From Symbiodinium natans (taxonomy: Eukaryota; Sar; Dinophyceae; Suessiales; Symbiodiniaceae), in assembly GCA_905221605.1 (NCBI GenBank), contig CAJNDS010002200.1:421287-485286 (forward strand): a stretch of 64,000 nucleotides of DNA. Direction: 5' to 3'. Of the stretch, positions 33,127 through 44,503 are shown piece after piece (the first letter of the stretch is position 1; the number at the start of each line of letters is the position of its first letter). The position numbers were made by a program, and so were the translations under genes. The notes below the pieces were generated by a model. It had not been told where the DNA came from. It was given only the letters and a program-made list of their open reading frames with translations, and searched no databases.

Positions 33127-33297
33127 GTGTAGGGTTTAGGGTGAGGGTTTGGGTTTAGGGTTTAGGGTTTAGGGTGTAGGGTGTAGGGTGTAGGGTTTAG
33201 GGTTTAGGGTTTAGGGTTTAGGGTTTAGGGTTTAGGGTTTAGGGTGTAGGGGCTTCAGCATTTCTTGGGGCATGAAGACGATCCCTAGATCCTAAGT

Positions 33298-33363
33298 TCA
33301 TGTGTGCCACAAAAAGTCTGCAAAATCAGAATGGTCTGTGCCTCGCAAGACACATCTGTTGGG
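33298..33363 (-). CDS. C-terminal exon-like island TDHSDFADFLWHT
   Basis: Minus frame NRCVLRGTDHSDFADFLWHT then TGA. Bounded upstream by a G run. Unrecognised. Confidence 0.4.
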   Translation of the reverse strand, partial: PNRCVLRGTDHSDFADFLWHT

Positions 33364-33691
33364 TAGGGGGGGGGGGGGGGGGAGGACCTGAGAGAGAGAC
33401 GTTTTCAACAAAGGGAAATCTCTTAAAGAATCCCTGGTCCCAAAACCTTGAACATCGGCCCTGAACCCTAAACCTAAACTCCCGAAAGGGGCCGAACTAC
33501 ACCAGCTCCCAACACAGCTCCCCGCATGTGCCATTGTGGCGCACGCCCAGTCTACACAGACCCCTCCGCCTCAACCTGTTTCTGGAAAAGCCCCTCCAAA
33601 AAAAAAACAACAAAACCCAAAACCCTAAAAGCCGGAAGCATGAACAATCCCGATTCCCTGAGCCGCCACATAAACCCATCTTTGGCAGTAT

Positions 33692-33792
33692 GGGTAGTTT
33701 CCTAAAGTAGGGTCCCTTTTTGGGTGCCCATTGTAAGTCGGCACCCTTTAAAGAGGGATTCCAAGAAGGGACCCTAATTTAGGAAACTACCC
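33692..33792. mobile_element. Family A hairpin element
   Basis: GGTAGTTTCCTAAAxTAGGG and its inverse bound 101 bp. Related copies: 8843-8943, 46914-47060 (compound) and a fragment at 1974-2035. Confidence 0.8.
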
Positions 33793-33846
33793 TAAACCCT
33801 AAACCCTAAACCCTAAACCCTAAACCCTAAACCCTAAACCCTAAAC

Positions 33847-33927
33847 CCAAGATCGGTGCTTGCCTGAATTGTCTGAATACCAACAGAACGCTTTTTGAAG
33901 ACCATCAGTAACAAACAGCACTTCCAC
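33847..33927 (-). CDS. Exon-like island VEVLFVTDGLQKAFCWYSDN
   Basis: 27 codons, continuing SGKHRSW and ending at TGG|GTTTAGGG. Upstream minus sequence (PASRVDPQVNLKLQTLMFSK, 33975-34080) is also open and may be a second exon. Confidence 0.5.
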
Positions 33928-34272
33928 CCCACCCCTGGTTCCCAGGGTTTGGGGCTTCGGGCTTAGGGTTTGTTCCGGTAAGGGCTTGAATTTGGAACTG
34001 TTTGGGCTTTGTTTAGAGAACATTAACGTTTGAAGTTTTAGGTTCACTTGAGGATCAACCCTTGATGCCGGTGTCCGTTTGGCCAAAACCCTAAACCCTA
34101 AACCCAAAACCCTACACCCTAAACCTCCAACCCCTAAATCCCTATGCCTTGCAACCCTGAAACCCCCCCTCCCCCCCCAATCCCAAACCTCTAAACTCTG
34201 AGCCAACGCAACCCTAAGCCCTAATCCACCCTAATCCCATAAACCCGAAACCCTTATCCAAAAAACTCTAAG

Positions 34273-34316
34273 CCCAGTGGCGTCTGGTTCCCTTGTGCAG
34301 CACAGCCTCCTCGGGT
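34273..34316 (-). CDS. Short island PEEAVLHKGTRRHWA ending in TAG
   Basis: Fifteen codons and a stop on the minus strand between telomere-like stretches. Too short to judge. Confidence 0.3.
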
Positions 34317-35611
34317 TTAGGGTTTAGGGTTTAGGGTTCAGGGTTTAGGGTTTAGGGTTTAGGGTGGGGGTGGGGGGAGGGGTGGTCCAACGTAAGGGGT
34401 TCGGGGTTTAGGTAAGGGGGGTAGCTTGGCCCTCACCTCCCCTCTTCCCCCGACGGTGGTTCATGGTGGATTTTAGGTTTGGGGGTTTTGGGTTCCGCCC
34501 CCCCCCCCCCCCCCCCTCATTCCCCCCTGTCGTTCAACCCTAAACCCTAAACCCTGAAACCCTATAACCCTACAACCCTAAACCCTAAACCCTAAGCCCT
34601 TGTCTGTGATTCATGGTGGGTTTAGGGTTTGCGGCTTAGGGTGAAGCTTTAGGGTTTCACTCGGCCGCGCCGCTCGGTGGCATGTTTCATCGTGGGGTTC
34701 AGGGCTTCTGGTAAGAGACGATATTTCTTTCCCGAAGACTCTCTACCGAATAAAAAAAACAATCCGAAACCCTAAAACCCCAAACTAAAGCCGCCAAACG
34801 CCCTCCCTCCCAAATCCAAATGCTAAACAATAAGCCCTAAGCTCTACACCCCCTAAACCCCTTTAATCCCTCCCTCTTAAACCCCAAATGCTGAACAATA
34901 AACCCTTCTAAACACTACACCCCCTAAACCCTTCTAAACCCTGCACCCCCTAAACCCTCAACCCTCAACCCTAAACCCTAAAACCTAAACCCTAAAACAA
35001 ACCCTAAACCCCCCCAAACCCTCTCCTCAATCCGACGCTGCTGTGCTGCCAACATTTCAAGCAGATCGGTGCCTTAATGCGCTCTCGGGGCTTTTTGGGG
35101 GGTCATTGGCCTTTAGGGTTTGGGGCTAGGGTTTAGGGTTTAGGGCTAGGGTTTAGGGTTTAGGGCTAGGGTTTAGGGTTGAGGGCTAAGGGCTCACCAT
35201 GTGGGGTTTAGACGAAACGCACAGCCGGACATCCTAAGCCCTGAAACCATAGAGATGCACCCGAAGCCCGAAACCGTAGTCCGCCTGTAGGGTCTATAGG
35301 GTTTGGGGTGTTTAGGGTTTAGGGTTTAGGGTTTAGGGTTTAGGGTTTAGGGGTGGACCATGAACTGCCCCCAAAACCCAAAACCACTCACGGCTTAACT
35401 GCCCTTTTGAACGGATTCCATGGTTCATGGGTTCCCCACTACCCCCCTCTATACTCCCTCCCCCCGCTGGTTCCACCCATAATTCAGGCCATTTAGGGAT
35501 AAACACTAAACCCTAAACCCTAAACCCTAAACCTAAACCCTAATCTTTAAGGGCGGAACCCTGGGGGTGGCGAGCAGGTGGGGGGGGTGGGGTAGTGCAG
35601 AGCGGGGTCTG

Positions 35612-35674
35612 TCAGGGCTCAAATTTTCCGGTCTGGGTGTCTCGGCTTTGTCGCTCCAATGCCCAGCCTTGAAA
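35612..35674 (-). CDS. C-terminal exon-like island FQGWALERQSRDTQTGKFEP
   Basis: Starts near AG at the array edge and ends in TGA. Only open frame over the island. Confidence 0.4.
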   Translation of the reverse strand, partial: FQGWALERQSRDTQTGKFEP

Positions 35675-35726
35675 ACTAGGTTTAGGGTTTTGGGTTTAGG
35701 GTTTAGGGTTTAGGGTTTCTTGAACC

Positions 35727-35834
35727 CTAACGACCGTTTTGAGGCCAATTCCTCTGGGTAGCAGGCTCGCACGGCGCGAAGCGTTGACGGCTGTCGATTT
35801 TATTAGGACGTACGGAAATGAGGGAGTTTATGGC
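35727..35834 (-). CDS. Exon-like island ISVRPNKIDSRQRFAPCEPA
   Basis: 36-codon frame: AINSLISVRPNKIDSRQRFA then PCEPATQRNWPQNGR, with TAG at the array border. A donor before TAG is possible. Unrecognised. Confidence 0.45.
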   Translation of the reverse strand, partial: AINSLISVRPNKIDSRQRFAPCEPATQRNWPQNGR

Positions 35835-35974
35835 TTATAGGGAGTTTAACAACCCTAGACCCTAAACTCCTAAACCCTAAACCCTACTGTAAACCCTAAA
35901 CCCCGGTTTACGGTTCAGGGTTTGGGTAATGTAGAGTGCAGGGTTTGGAGCATTCAGGGTTCCGGCTTTGTAAG

Positions 35975-36049
35975 AGAATCCGAGGTGCTGCGATTCTCGT
36001 TAACGAGCTGGCCTCCGCAGGGGGCTTCTCAGAACCCTCGAAGGAGTAA
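35975..36049 (+). CDS. C-terminal exon-like island RIRGAAILVNELASAGGFSE
   Basis: After TTTGTAAG the frame reads to PSKE and TAA. Plus strand among minus-strand islands. Confidence 0.4.
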   Translation, partial: RIRGAAILVNELASAGGFSEPSKE

Positions 36050-36384
36050 AAACCCAAAACCCTCCTAAACTAAGCCCTAAATCCGAAACCCCAAACCAGA
36101 AGCGCCCCAAACTCCCAAACCCCCAAACCCCTAAACTAAACCCCTAAACCCCTAAAAAACCCTAAAACCCCTAAAACCCCTAAAACCCCTAAAGCCCTAC
36201 ACCCCCCAACCCCCAAGTCGCTTTGGGGTTGTTGGCTTCCTTCCTTAGGGCTTCGGGTGTACGGGTTTGGGGTTTAAGGTTCAGCTCTACACCTCCAAGC
36301 CCAAGCCCAGAATCACAAAACCCAGCTTCTTAACCTTCAAAACCCTGAACCCTAGACTCTTCACCCTAAACACACAACTAAGGA

Positions 36385-36485
36385 TTCATGTACCTAGACA
36401 GTATATGATGTGCTTGGGGCCTAAAGCTACTACGTGGGAACCCCTTCAAAGCCCCAGTATAGACTACACAGGTACATGGAAATAT
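36385..36485. mobile_element. Family E short inverted repeat
   Basis: CATGTACCTAGACAGTATA and its inverse around a GGGGCCTAAAG core. Related copies at 3497-3556, 11460-11540, 16570-16660, 18617-18700 and 60663-60755. Confidence 0.65.
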
Positions 36486-36734
36486 AGATGAGTACGGCCA
36501 CCTAAACAGAGCAACGAAGGGTACGTCTGGGCTTGTGTACAGGGGTTTACGGGCCAAAGGGCCCCAAAACCCTTCAAGGTTTGAGGGATTCCAGGGCGTA
36601 CGGCTTCGAGTTTGTGGGTTTCAGTAAATAGGACTGCGTTAGGGTTTTGGGGTTTTGCTTGCAGCTAAACCATAACCCTAAACACTAACCTTCGGGCTTT
36701 AGGGTTTGGGGTTTAATGCTTTGGGGCGTTTTAG

Positions 36735-36837
36735 CTTAGTTGTCCAGTACCTAGGGGTTTTAAAGGCTAACCTTTGGGGTTATAAAGGACATTATATTAA
36801 CACAAAAAGGTTAAAGGTTACCTACTCTACTACTAAG
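36735..36837. mobile_element. Family H element, 103 bp
   Basis: Nearly identical to 42054-42156 (same length, a few substitutions); ends CTTAGT and ACTAAG are inverted. Confidence 0.85.
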
Positions 36838-37077
36838 TAATGCTTTGGGGCGTTTTAGGGCTTTAGGATACACGCTACAGTAAACCCCACATCACACAGG
36901 GGTTGAGGGGCCAGCAGAAATACTGTGAACCCCCCCCCCCCCCCCACCCCCCCGCCCTCCCCACCCCAGCACGGATTCGGGGTTTAGGGTTTAGGGTTTA
37001 GGGTTTAGGGTTTAGGGTTTAGGGTTTAGGGTTTAGGGTTTAGGTTTAGGGGTATAAACCACCAGGCCTGAAAGAAC

Positions 37078-37168
37078 CTGGTAGCTCTCAGCTGTGAGGA
37101 GCACCTTGGAACAAGGCTCAATCCAGCTGAGGGCTGTGTGATGTGGGCTTCCCTGGTCGACGAAAACC
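37078..37168 (-). CDS. 30-codon exon with TTTGCAG acceptor and GT donor
   Basis: Bounded by AGTTTGCAG and CAG|GTTCTT. Reads VFVDQGSPHHTALSWIEPCS then KVLLTAESYQ. Both borders are near consensus and only this frame is open. Unrecognised. Confidence 0.6.
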
Positions 37169-37800
37169 CTGCAAACTTCTAAGCCCTAAAACCTTTTTAG
37201 GGTTTAGGGTTTTGGGTTACAGCTTTTTCCCAACGCCCCTAGATGACACAGAAGTCTCGCTTCTCTTCTCGCTGTATGTCTATAGGCCTTCGGGTATCTG
37301 GTTAGAGACATGGTTAAACTGGTCCTATCTCAACCCTCAAAACCCTTCACACCTAAACTCTGAACTCCCTAAACTGAAGCCTGAACCCTAAAACCCTGAA
37401 CTAATGGACAAAGCCTACACCCTCCCCCCCCCCCCAAGCCCCGCCTCAAAAGTTCTTAAACCCAAACCCTAAACCCTAAACCCTAAACCCTGAACCCTGA
37501 ACCCTAAACGCTAAACCCTAAACCCTAAACCCTAGACCCTTTACACCCCTAAGCCCCCACCTCAAGGCCACGACAATGCTGGACCCTAGACCTCAAAAGC
37601 CGAACCAAATCCGACAGCCCTGAAGATTAAAAGCCCTGAGGCCTACTTCTCAATCGGTTGTTAGGGTGAGGATGGCTAAGGTTTAGGGTTTAGGGTTTAG
37701 GGTTTAGGGTTTAGGGTTTAGGGTTTAGGGTTTAGGGTTTAGGGTTTAGGGTTTAGGGTTTAGGGTTTAGGGTTTAGGGCTTACGGTTTAGGGCTTCGGG

Positions 37801-37884
37801 CTTCAAATCATGTCGGGGCGCCGTGACGCCATGGGCGTGCTGCACGATGCGCGAGTAGTCTAAGCACTGCCGCAGGAGCCGGAC
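37801..37884 (-). CDS. Exon-like island VRLLRQCLDYSRIVQHAHGV
   Basis: After AACTCAG the 28-codon frame continues TAPRHDLK. The upstream flank is T-rich on the plus strand. Protein-like; no family recognised. Confidence 0.55.
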
Positions 37885-37986
37885 CTGAGTTGCAGTTTTT
37901 TTTTGCTGAGGGGAGGGAAACCCTAAACCCTAAACCCTAAACCCTAAACCCTAAACCCTAAACCCTAAACCCTAAACCCTAAACCG

Positions 37987-37989
<3 letters not shown>

Positions 37990-38047
<58 letters not shown>
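37990..38047 (+). repeat. Run of 58 G
   Basis: Uninterrupted G run between CCCTAAA and TTTAGGG stretches. Length may be affected by assembly or sequencing. Confidence 0.85.
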
Positions 38048-38048
<1 letters not shown>

Positions 38049-38135
38049 GGGGTTTAGGGACTTAGGGTTCAGGGTGAACCTGGACCTTGCGTTCCTTGTG
38101 TTCAAGTTTAGCACAAGAATTGTAGTTTTAGGGGG

Positions 38136-38201
38136 TCAGAGCATACGCATTGAGGCTTGTGGAGATCCTCCATTTGTCATGGTTTGCTGTAGGCATTTAG
38201 G
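38136..38201 (-). CDS. Exon-like island ANHDKWRISTSLNAYALTP
   Basis: Minus frame MPTANHDKWRISTSLNAYAL. A second minus frame (LQQTMTNGGSPQASMRML) is open to a stop. Undecided frame. Confidence 0.3.
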   Translation of the reverse strand, partial: PKCLQQTMTNGGSPQASMRML

Positions 38202-38940
38202 GTGTGTAGCTGAGTCCCACTTCCCTAAACCCTAAACCCCAAATCCTAAACCCTAAACCCAATAGGCTACCTGTATTCGGACCCGCCGCCCCTGCAGCCA
38301 AGCTAAACCCCACTCAGCCCTATTCTCTTAACTCTGAAGTCTACAAAACCCTTACAAAAACCCGACTGTTTCTTCAGAACTCCCCCAAAAAATACGAATA
38401 TTCTTCCCTACAAGGGTAATAAGGGGATGTCTGTGTTTTTTCCCCTGTTGTTGAGGTTCTTAAGCAAATAGTAGCATAGCTCCAGACCCTATAGATCTCT
38501 CCCGACTTCAAGGTGACCCAGCCCTAAAGCCCAATTTGGGCTTAGAGTTTAGGCTTTAGGGCTTAAGTGTTTAGGGTTTAGGGTTTCAGCACAGGGGGGG
38601 GGGGGGGGGGGGGGAACCTTCGCCTGGTTTGTAAGCAGTCAAGCCACTCCGGGTTTTGTGCTAAAGTGTAGGAGGCTGGTGGGAGGGCTAAAGAGTTTAG
38701 GGTGCCAAGAAGGATTTAGGGCCTCAGCGGATTACGGGAACTGAGGGGCCCCAAACTCCGCTGATTTTCACAGACCCTCGCAAAGCCGCTACCCTAAACA
38801 CTATAACCCCGGACCCCAAACTCTCTCTAAACCCTCAGCTCCAACAGCTCTCGCTCCCACTCTCACTCTCTCGTTCTCTTCTTCTTCAACACAGCGAAGA
38901 GGCCCACCCTGACGGGTCTCTCTCTCTCTCTCTCTCTCTC
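38200..38940. other. No gene seen; simple repeats
   Basis: Telomere-like stretches, a G run at 38597, and a CT repeat at 38919-38950. Confidence 0.5.
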
Positions 38941-39020
38941 CCTCTCTCTCTAAACCCTAAACCCTAAACCCTAAACCCTAAACCCTAAACCCTAAACCCT
39001 AAACCCTGAACCCTCAACGC

Positions 39021-39089
39021 CTGATGGAGCCAGGGCCAAGCCGCGTCATCGACTTCCTTGGCCAAGGCAGCGAGGGACGAGATATCCAC
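39021..39089 (-). CDS. Exon-like island VDISSLAALAKEVDDAAWPW
   Basis: After CCACCAG the 23-codon frame ends CATCAG|GCGTTG, a GC donor. The plus strand is also open (PSRVIDFLGQGSEGRDIHLV), so strand is not certain. Confidence 0.45.
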
Positions 39090-39393
39090 CTGGTGGCAGG
39101 TCAAGGGCTTGTTTAGGGCTTTGGGGTTAGGGTTTGGGGCTTTTGGGCTTTTGGGTTGAAAGGTTTAGGGTGAGGGGTTTTGCGGTTTAGGGGTTTAGGG
39201 TTGAAGGCCTTAGGCTTGGGGGTTCTTGGGGTTTGCTCGGTACAGGGCATCAGGCCTTCGGGGTTTTAGGCTTGTGGGTCCAGAGGAACGTAGTAGGTGT
39301 TGGGGTGTAGGGTTTAGGGTTTTGGTTGAGAACCCTAAACCCGAAACCCTAAACCCTAAACCCTAAACCCTAAACTCTAAACCCTAAACCCTT

Positions 39394-39489
39394 GCTAACG
39401 AACAAAAGATCCTCCCCGGCCCATCTGCTCTTGGCAGGCAAAACCTAGCCTATTCATGCACAGCTGCACTTTGCGACTTGTGCTCTCTC
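39394..39489 (+). CDS. Exon-like island EQKILPGPSALGRQNLAYSC
   Basis: Plus frame ANEQKILPGPSALGRQNLAY then SCTAALCDLCSLP across the island between arrays. Unrecognised. Confidence 0.35.
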
Positions 39490-41250
39490 CCTAAACCCTA
39501 AACCCTAAACCCTAAACCCTAAACCCTAAACCCTAAACCCTAAACCCTAAACCCTAAACCCTAAACCCCAGCGACCCTCTTGCTATAGCATGGTGGACTT
39601 AGAATTTAACGTTTGAGGCTTGCAAACACGGCGATCACGCCTTCAACCTTTCGGACCCTCCCTTAGGAACCTTCTGGGCACAAGCGAACTACCCTAAGAG
39701 CAACTTAGGGTTTAGGGTTTAAGGTTTAGGGGCTAGCCCCACCCCCTAAACCCAGAGCACTGGCGACGCCTTGACGGTGTAAACTTCCGCGCTTAGGCAG
39801 CGATGGTTCAGCAGCCTGGAGATCAAGCTTTAGGGCTTTGGTTTTAGAGTTTAGGGTTTAGGGTTTAGGGTTTAGGGATTAGGGTTTAGGGTTTAGGGTT
39901 TAGGGCTCACTGCTTAGTACTTTGTTGGGGCTCAGGGTGTATAAAAGTAGAGTTCGCGCAGCCCGCGTAGAGGACTTGTCAGTCTTCGGGCTCCAATTGT
40001 GATTTAGGGTTTAGGGTTTGGGGTTTAGGGATTAGGGTTTAGGGTTTGGGGTTTTAGGGTTTAGGGGTGATTAGGGTTCTGAGGTTCTGAGGTTGAACCC
40101 CAAAACCCTGAAGCTCTGAACTTGAGGGTTTTAGGATGTTGGGAGACGGGTGCCGGACAAGCTTTCAGACAAGCCTCAAGCCCAAAGCCTTCTAATCCTG
40201 AAGCAGAAACCCTAAACCCAAAACCCGAAACCCTAATTGCCCCAAAACCGACACTCCCGCCTTATTAAAGGTCCATGTGCCTATGAAGGGTTCAGGGGTT
40301 AGGGCGAGGGTTCGGGCTCTGCTTCGAATTACTTAAGCCTTCAATAGGTGTTCCGATTTGTAGCTTTGGGGCCCAAGTGTAAACTAGGATGGCCCTGAAC
40401 ACCCTCTGAAACATACTGAAGTAACATCCGGTTGAACCCAGTCAGGGAAACGAGGAAATATAGTGACATGTCCCGTGCGCCTTCCGAGTTTACGGCTTTT
40501 TTGTGACCAACATGCACCACTCAAAACCCCGGCTACAGCTTTACAACACCCTAACCCCAAGCCCTCAGCCCCGACCCGAAACCCTAAACTCCAAACCTAG
40601 AATGGGGTGGGCCCCCTTTTGCTGTTTAATCTAAGGTTGACTAAGGGAACTCAAGCTGTTGTATCTTCGTGGGGGACAGAGTCCCCTGTACAGGCACTTT
40701 TACTTGCTTCTCAAATACCTAGGAATAACAATACGGTTAGGCTGTATTCTTTCTACTAAAGAAGAAAAACCCAAAAGTTGAAGTCCATTTATTGGCGAAG
40801 TAATTAAGTATAAGACATCCATGTGCCTGCAGTTTAGTAGTAGCTACCCCTTTAATGAGTAATTAGGCAGAACCTATAAAGCTGTAGGTAAAGAGAGCCC
40901 CAGACAAAGATTGCACAGGCTTCAGAGAGATGTGATAGGATTGAGGAGTTACGTGGTCCCTTAGTATGGGCCCTGAAGAAGGGGCCCCTCAAATACCCCT
41001 TTTCTACCCTCAACAAAACCAAGGGCCCGTACATCCGAAGCCTTTAAAGGAGGTAAGGGACCATATTAAGGGCCCATGAAACTACCCCTAAGCCCGAAAC
41101 CCTAAACCCCTCAGACTGTCTGGGGTCGAGAGGTTCTAGGTTAGATGCCTGAATATGCCTAGAGGGCACTTCGGTTATATGTCTGAACATACTTAGGAAA
41201 AAATGCTCAGGGTTTAGGGTTAGCCGCACTCGGAACCCTGAACCCTGAAC

Positions 41251-41316
41251 CTGAACGCCGAGAGGCTTGGTGTACAGCTCCACCAGGAACTGCAGACCAC
41301 GACCTGAGAGCAACGC
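41251..41316 (-). CDS. Exon-like island ALLSGRGLQFLVELYTKPLG
   Basis: Ends GGCGTTCAG|GTTCAGGG, a donor inside a TTCAGGG variant array. All three minus frames are open here; this one is most protein-like. Confidence 0.45.
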
Positions 41317-41628
41317 ACCAGGGCTTGCAGTAGGGTTTAGGGTTTAGGGTTGAGGGTCCAGGGCTTCTAGGATGTATGTTCTGCGGCATGATACACTGTC
41401 GCTGGACCTGGCTGTCTAGGACCTGTATACCTTATCGAAATGAAGGAAAACAAACCCCCCTAAACCCAATTGTTTACAGCTACGGCCCTGAGGCCAACAA
41501 GGTCGCCCTAAACCCTAAACCCTAAACCCTAAACCCTAAGCCCTAAACCCTAAACCCTAAGCCCTAAACCCTAAACCCTAAAACCTAAACCCTAATTAAC
41601 CCTAAACCCCAAACCCCAAACACTGAGC

Positions 41629-41703
41629 CAAGGTGCGCAGGCCCAGGTCCTGGTTGGCCACGGCGTTGGTCAAGAACATCGGCAGATAGAGGAAGATAAA
41701 GGC
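41629..41703 (-). CDS. Membrane-segment exon AFIFLYLPMFLTNAVANQDL
   Basis: After GGCTTACAG the 25-codon frame continues GLRTL to a GC donor (TTG|GCTCAG). The start is hydrophobic and probably spans a membrane. A near copy of the exon start lies upstream across a heptamer array (41800-41826). Confidence 0.6.
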
Positions 41704-42053
41704 CTGTAAGCCGAATGAGGTTTAGGGTTTAGGGTTTAGGGTTAGGGTTTAGGGTTTAAGGTTTAGGGTTTAGGGTTTAGGGTTTAGAGTTTAGGGTTTA
41801 GGAAGATAGCGGCCTGCAAGCCTGATTTTGTTTAGGGCTTAGGGCTTCGGGTTTGGGGCTTAGGGCTTAGGGTTTAGGGTGTTTTGGGTTTAGGAGGCAT
41901 AGAGGGCTTGTAGGGTTTTCTAGGGCTTTAGAAGGGCATTGAATGGTTTGTGTGGCTTGTTGGGTTTAGAGCGTTCAGGGTTCAGGGTTTGTTTTTTTAG
42001 CGTCCTCTCCATGGCGAATCTGTCAACTGAGCCCATGGGACAGTGAAGAAGAC

Positions 42054-42156
42054 CTTAGTTGTCCAGTACCTAGGGGTTTTAAAGGTTAACCTTTGGGGTT
42101 ATAAAGGAGATTATATTAACCCAAAAAGGTTAAAGGTTACCTACTCTACTACTAAG
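42054..42156. mobile_element. Family H element, 103 bp
   Basis: See the copy at 36735-36837. High identity suggests recent movement or conversion. Confidence 0.85.
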
Positions 42157-42167
42157 AGACTCTCGAA

Positions 42168-42273
42168 CCTAATTACACCCCTGTAAACTCAATTCCCAAA
42201 CCCTAAACCCTAAACCCTAAACCCTAAACCCTAAACCCTAATTACACCCCTGTAAACTCAATTCCCAAACCCT
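42168..42273. repeat. Perfect 37-bp direct repeat around a CCCTAAA array
   Basis: Copies at 42168-42204 and 42237-42273 (period 69) with only heptamers between. Confidence 0.9.
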
Positions 42274-42436
42274 ACACCCTTATACCCCTAAAACCTAAAC
42301 CGGGGAAGACAAAGCTTAGGGTTCAAGGTAACCCTAAACCCTAAACCCTAAACCCTAAACCCTAAACCCTAAACCCTAAACCCTAAACCCTAAACCCTAA
42401 ACCCTAAACCCCAACCCTAAACCCTAGCCCTAAACC

Positions 42437-42667
42437 CATGCGACGCCTCGCCGAGTCCATAACAGAACCCACATTGGAGCTGTGCCCCTGCTGCTGCTCG
42501 AGGCCTTCGGCCCAGCAGCCTTTGGCCCACCTGCCTTTGCCCCAGCAGACTTTGGCCCGCCCTTACCGCCAGCGCCGTTTGGCCGCGCGGGAATCTGCCC
42601 AGCAGCCTTTGGCCCACCCTCATATGATTTGGATCAAGCCCCGTTTGAAGCCCTGGTCGGGAAGTGA
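42437..42667 (+). CDS. Proline-rich open frame with AFGPP repeats
   Basis: Frame reads HIGAVPLLLLEAFGPAAFGP, PAFAPADFGPPLPPAPFG, then AAFGPPSYDLDQAPFEALVG and stops. The AFGP motif recurs because CAGCAGCCTTTGGCCCACC is repeated. Other frames on both strands are open too; function unknown. Confidence 0.35.
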   Translation, partial: HATPRRVHNRTHIGAVPLLLLEAFGPAAFGPPAFAPADFGPPLPPAPFGRAGICPAAFGPPSYDLDQAPFEALVGK

Positions 42668-42953
42668 CCTCTTGCGGGGGGGGAAAGGGGACATGGCCCA
42701 ACGTCAGCCCTAAGGCACTCCCTACTCGTCTCTGGGATTTAGGGTTTAGGGTTTAGGGTTTAGGGTTTAAAGGGGTGGTACTCCGGGGGACTTAGGGGTG
42801 TTTAGGGGTACGTAAAGGGTACTTGCGGGTGCTTAGGAGTGCTTCGGGGTGCTGAGGGGGCTTCGGGCAACAAGGGTTATGACGCGAGGCCCTAACGCTT
42901 GAACCCTAAACCTTAAGCGAAAAACCCTAAACCCTGGGCCTTGTGGTACAAAC

Positions 42954-43020
42954 CGTCGGTGAGGAAAATCTCGTAGAGCGCGTCCTTCTCTGCAGCCGTG
43001 AGATTTTCCCAGTCTGCTGC
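42954..43020 (-). CDS. Exon AADWENLTAAEKDALYEIFL
   Basis: 22 codons plus one base, bounded by CCCCAG|G and GACG|GTTTGT. Continues TD. Only this frame is open, and it looks like a folded helical protein. Unrecognised. Confidence 0.6.
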
Positions 43021-43082
43021 CTGGGGAGATCGAAGGCAAATTTGGATCTAGGACCCTGAGCTCTACACCCTCAACCCTCAAC

Positions 43083-43205
<123 letters not shown>

Positions 43206-43245
43206 TAGATCCCGAAGGGGCTAGAGTTTAGGTAATACGCACTGC

Positions 43246-43314
43246 TTATTTCTTGAACTCCTCCGTCGTGGATCTTTGCTCCCACAATGACACACGCTTT
43301 CCAAAGGAGGGAAC
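43246..43314 (-). CDS. C-terminal exon VPSFGKRVSLWEQRSTTEEF
   Basis: After GAACAG the frame runs to KK and TAA, 22 codons plus stop; it may start earlier (ERGEQ). It ends a minus-strand gene, so the exon at 42954-43020 should belong to the next gene. Confidence 0.55.
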   Translation of the reverse strand, partial: VPSFGKRVSLWEQRSTTEEFKK

Positions 43315-44200
43315 CTGTTCGCCTCGTTCAGGGTGTGGGGTTTCGGGCTGCTGTTACGATAACTGTTCCTTCTGATCCTCAACCCTAGAGCCTAAACCCT
43401 AAATCCTAAACCCTAAATCCCAAATCTCAAACCCTAAACCCTAAACCCCAAACCCTAAACCCTAAACCCTAAACCCCATCTCTGGTTGCTTAAAGTCATC
43501 CTGGGCGGCCCCCCGCAAACACAAAAGCTAGCTAGTTTCCGTGCAGCTGAGAACGGACGTCAGACGTTTCCTCTCCACACTTCAAAATTAGGCTCTCCGC
43601 TGCTTTCGGCTACCCGGGTTTAGGGTTTAGGGTTTAGGGTTTAGGGTTTAGGGTTTAGGGTTTAGGGTTTAGGGTTTAGGGTTTAGGGTTTAGGGTTTAG
43701 GGTTTAGGGTTTAGGGTTTAGGGTACGTAAAACCCCGATTAACACTGCACTTATAAGCCCCCTCAGTCCTCTATAGGTAGGTGATAAGTAGACTCCCTGC
43801 AACCCACCCTGAACCCTAAACCCTACAGAACCTGAACCTTACACCTAATTGGGGTCATAAATGCACATGAACCTGCAAGTATATAGGGGTTATAGGTACC
43901 CATGAACCTCCAAGCATTTCACCCTTCAACCCTGAGAGAAGCAATGGTGCATGTTTGGCTGAATGCTGCGGTCGGTACTACCCTAAACCCTAAACCCTAA
44001 ACTCTAAACCTTAAACCCCTAAACCCTAAACCCTAAACCCTAAAATCCGGAATCTGGAGGTTCATGGACATGCTTGGGGGTACGGTTACTTCGGGGGTGC
44101 TTAAGGGTACTTCGGGGCGGGGAACTAATGGTGGGCCAGCGGGCTTAGGGCTTAGGGCTTAGGGCTTAGGGTTTAGGGTTTAGGGTTTAGGGTTTAGGGT

Positions 44201-44246
<46 letters not shown>

Positions 44247-44503
44247 GGTTTAGGTCTTGACAAGTGTTTTGCCCCACCCTTTGGGCAAAGGTCAGCATGC
44301 ATGGTCTACATGCCATGCTCACATGCTCAAGGTGCGTGACAATTTTGCAGGCTCCCAACTATTTGAGGTCTGAAAACGTTTCGTTTTGTTTTAAGAGGAG
44401 AGGGGGGGGGGGGACCCCTTTAGACAATACCCCTAAACCCTAAACCCTAGACCCTAGACCCTAAACCCTAAACCCTAAACCCTAACCCCAAACCCGAAAC
44501 CCT

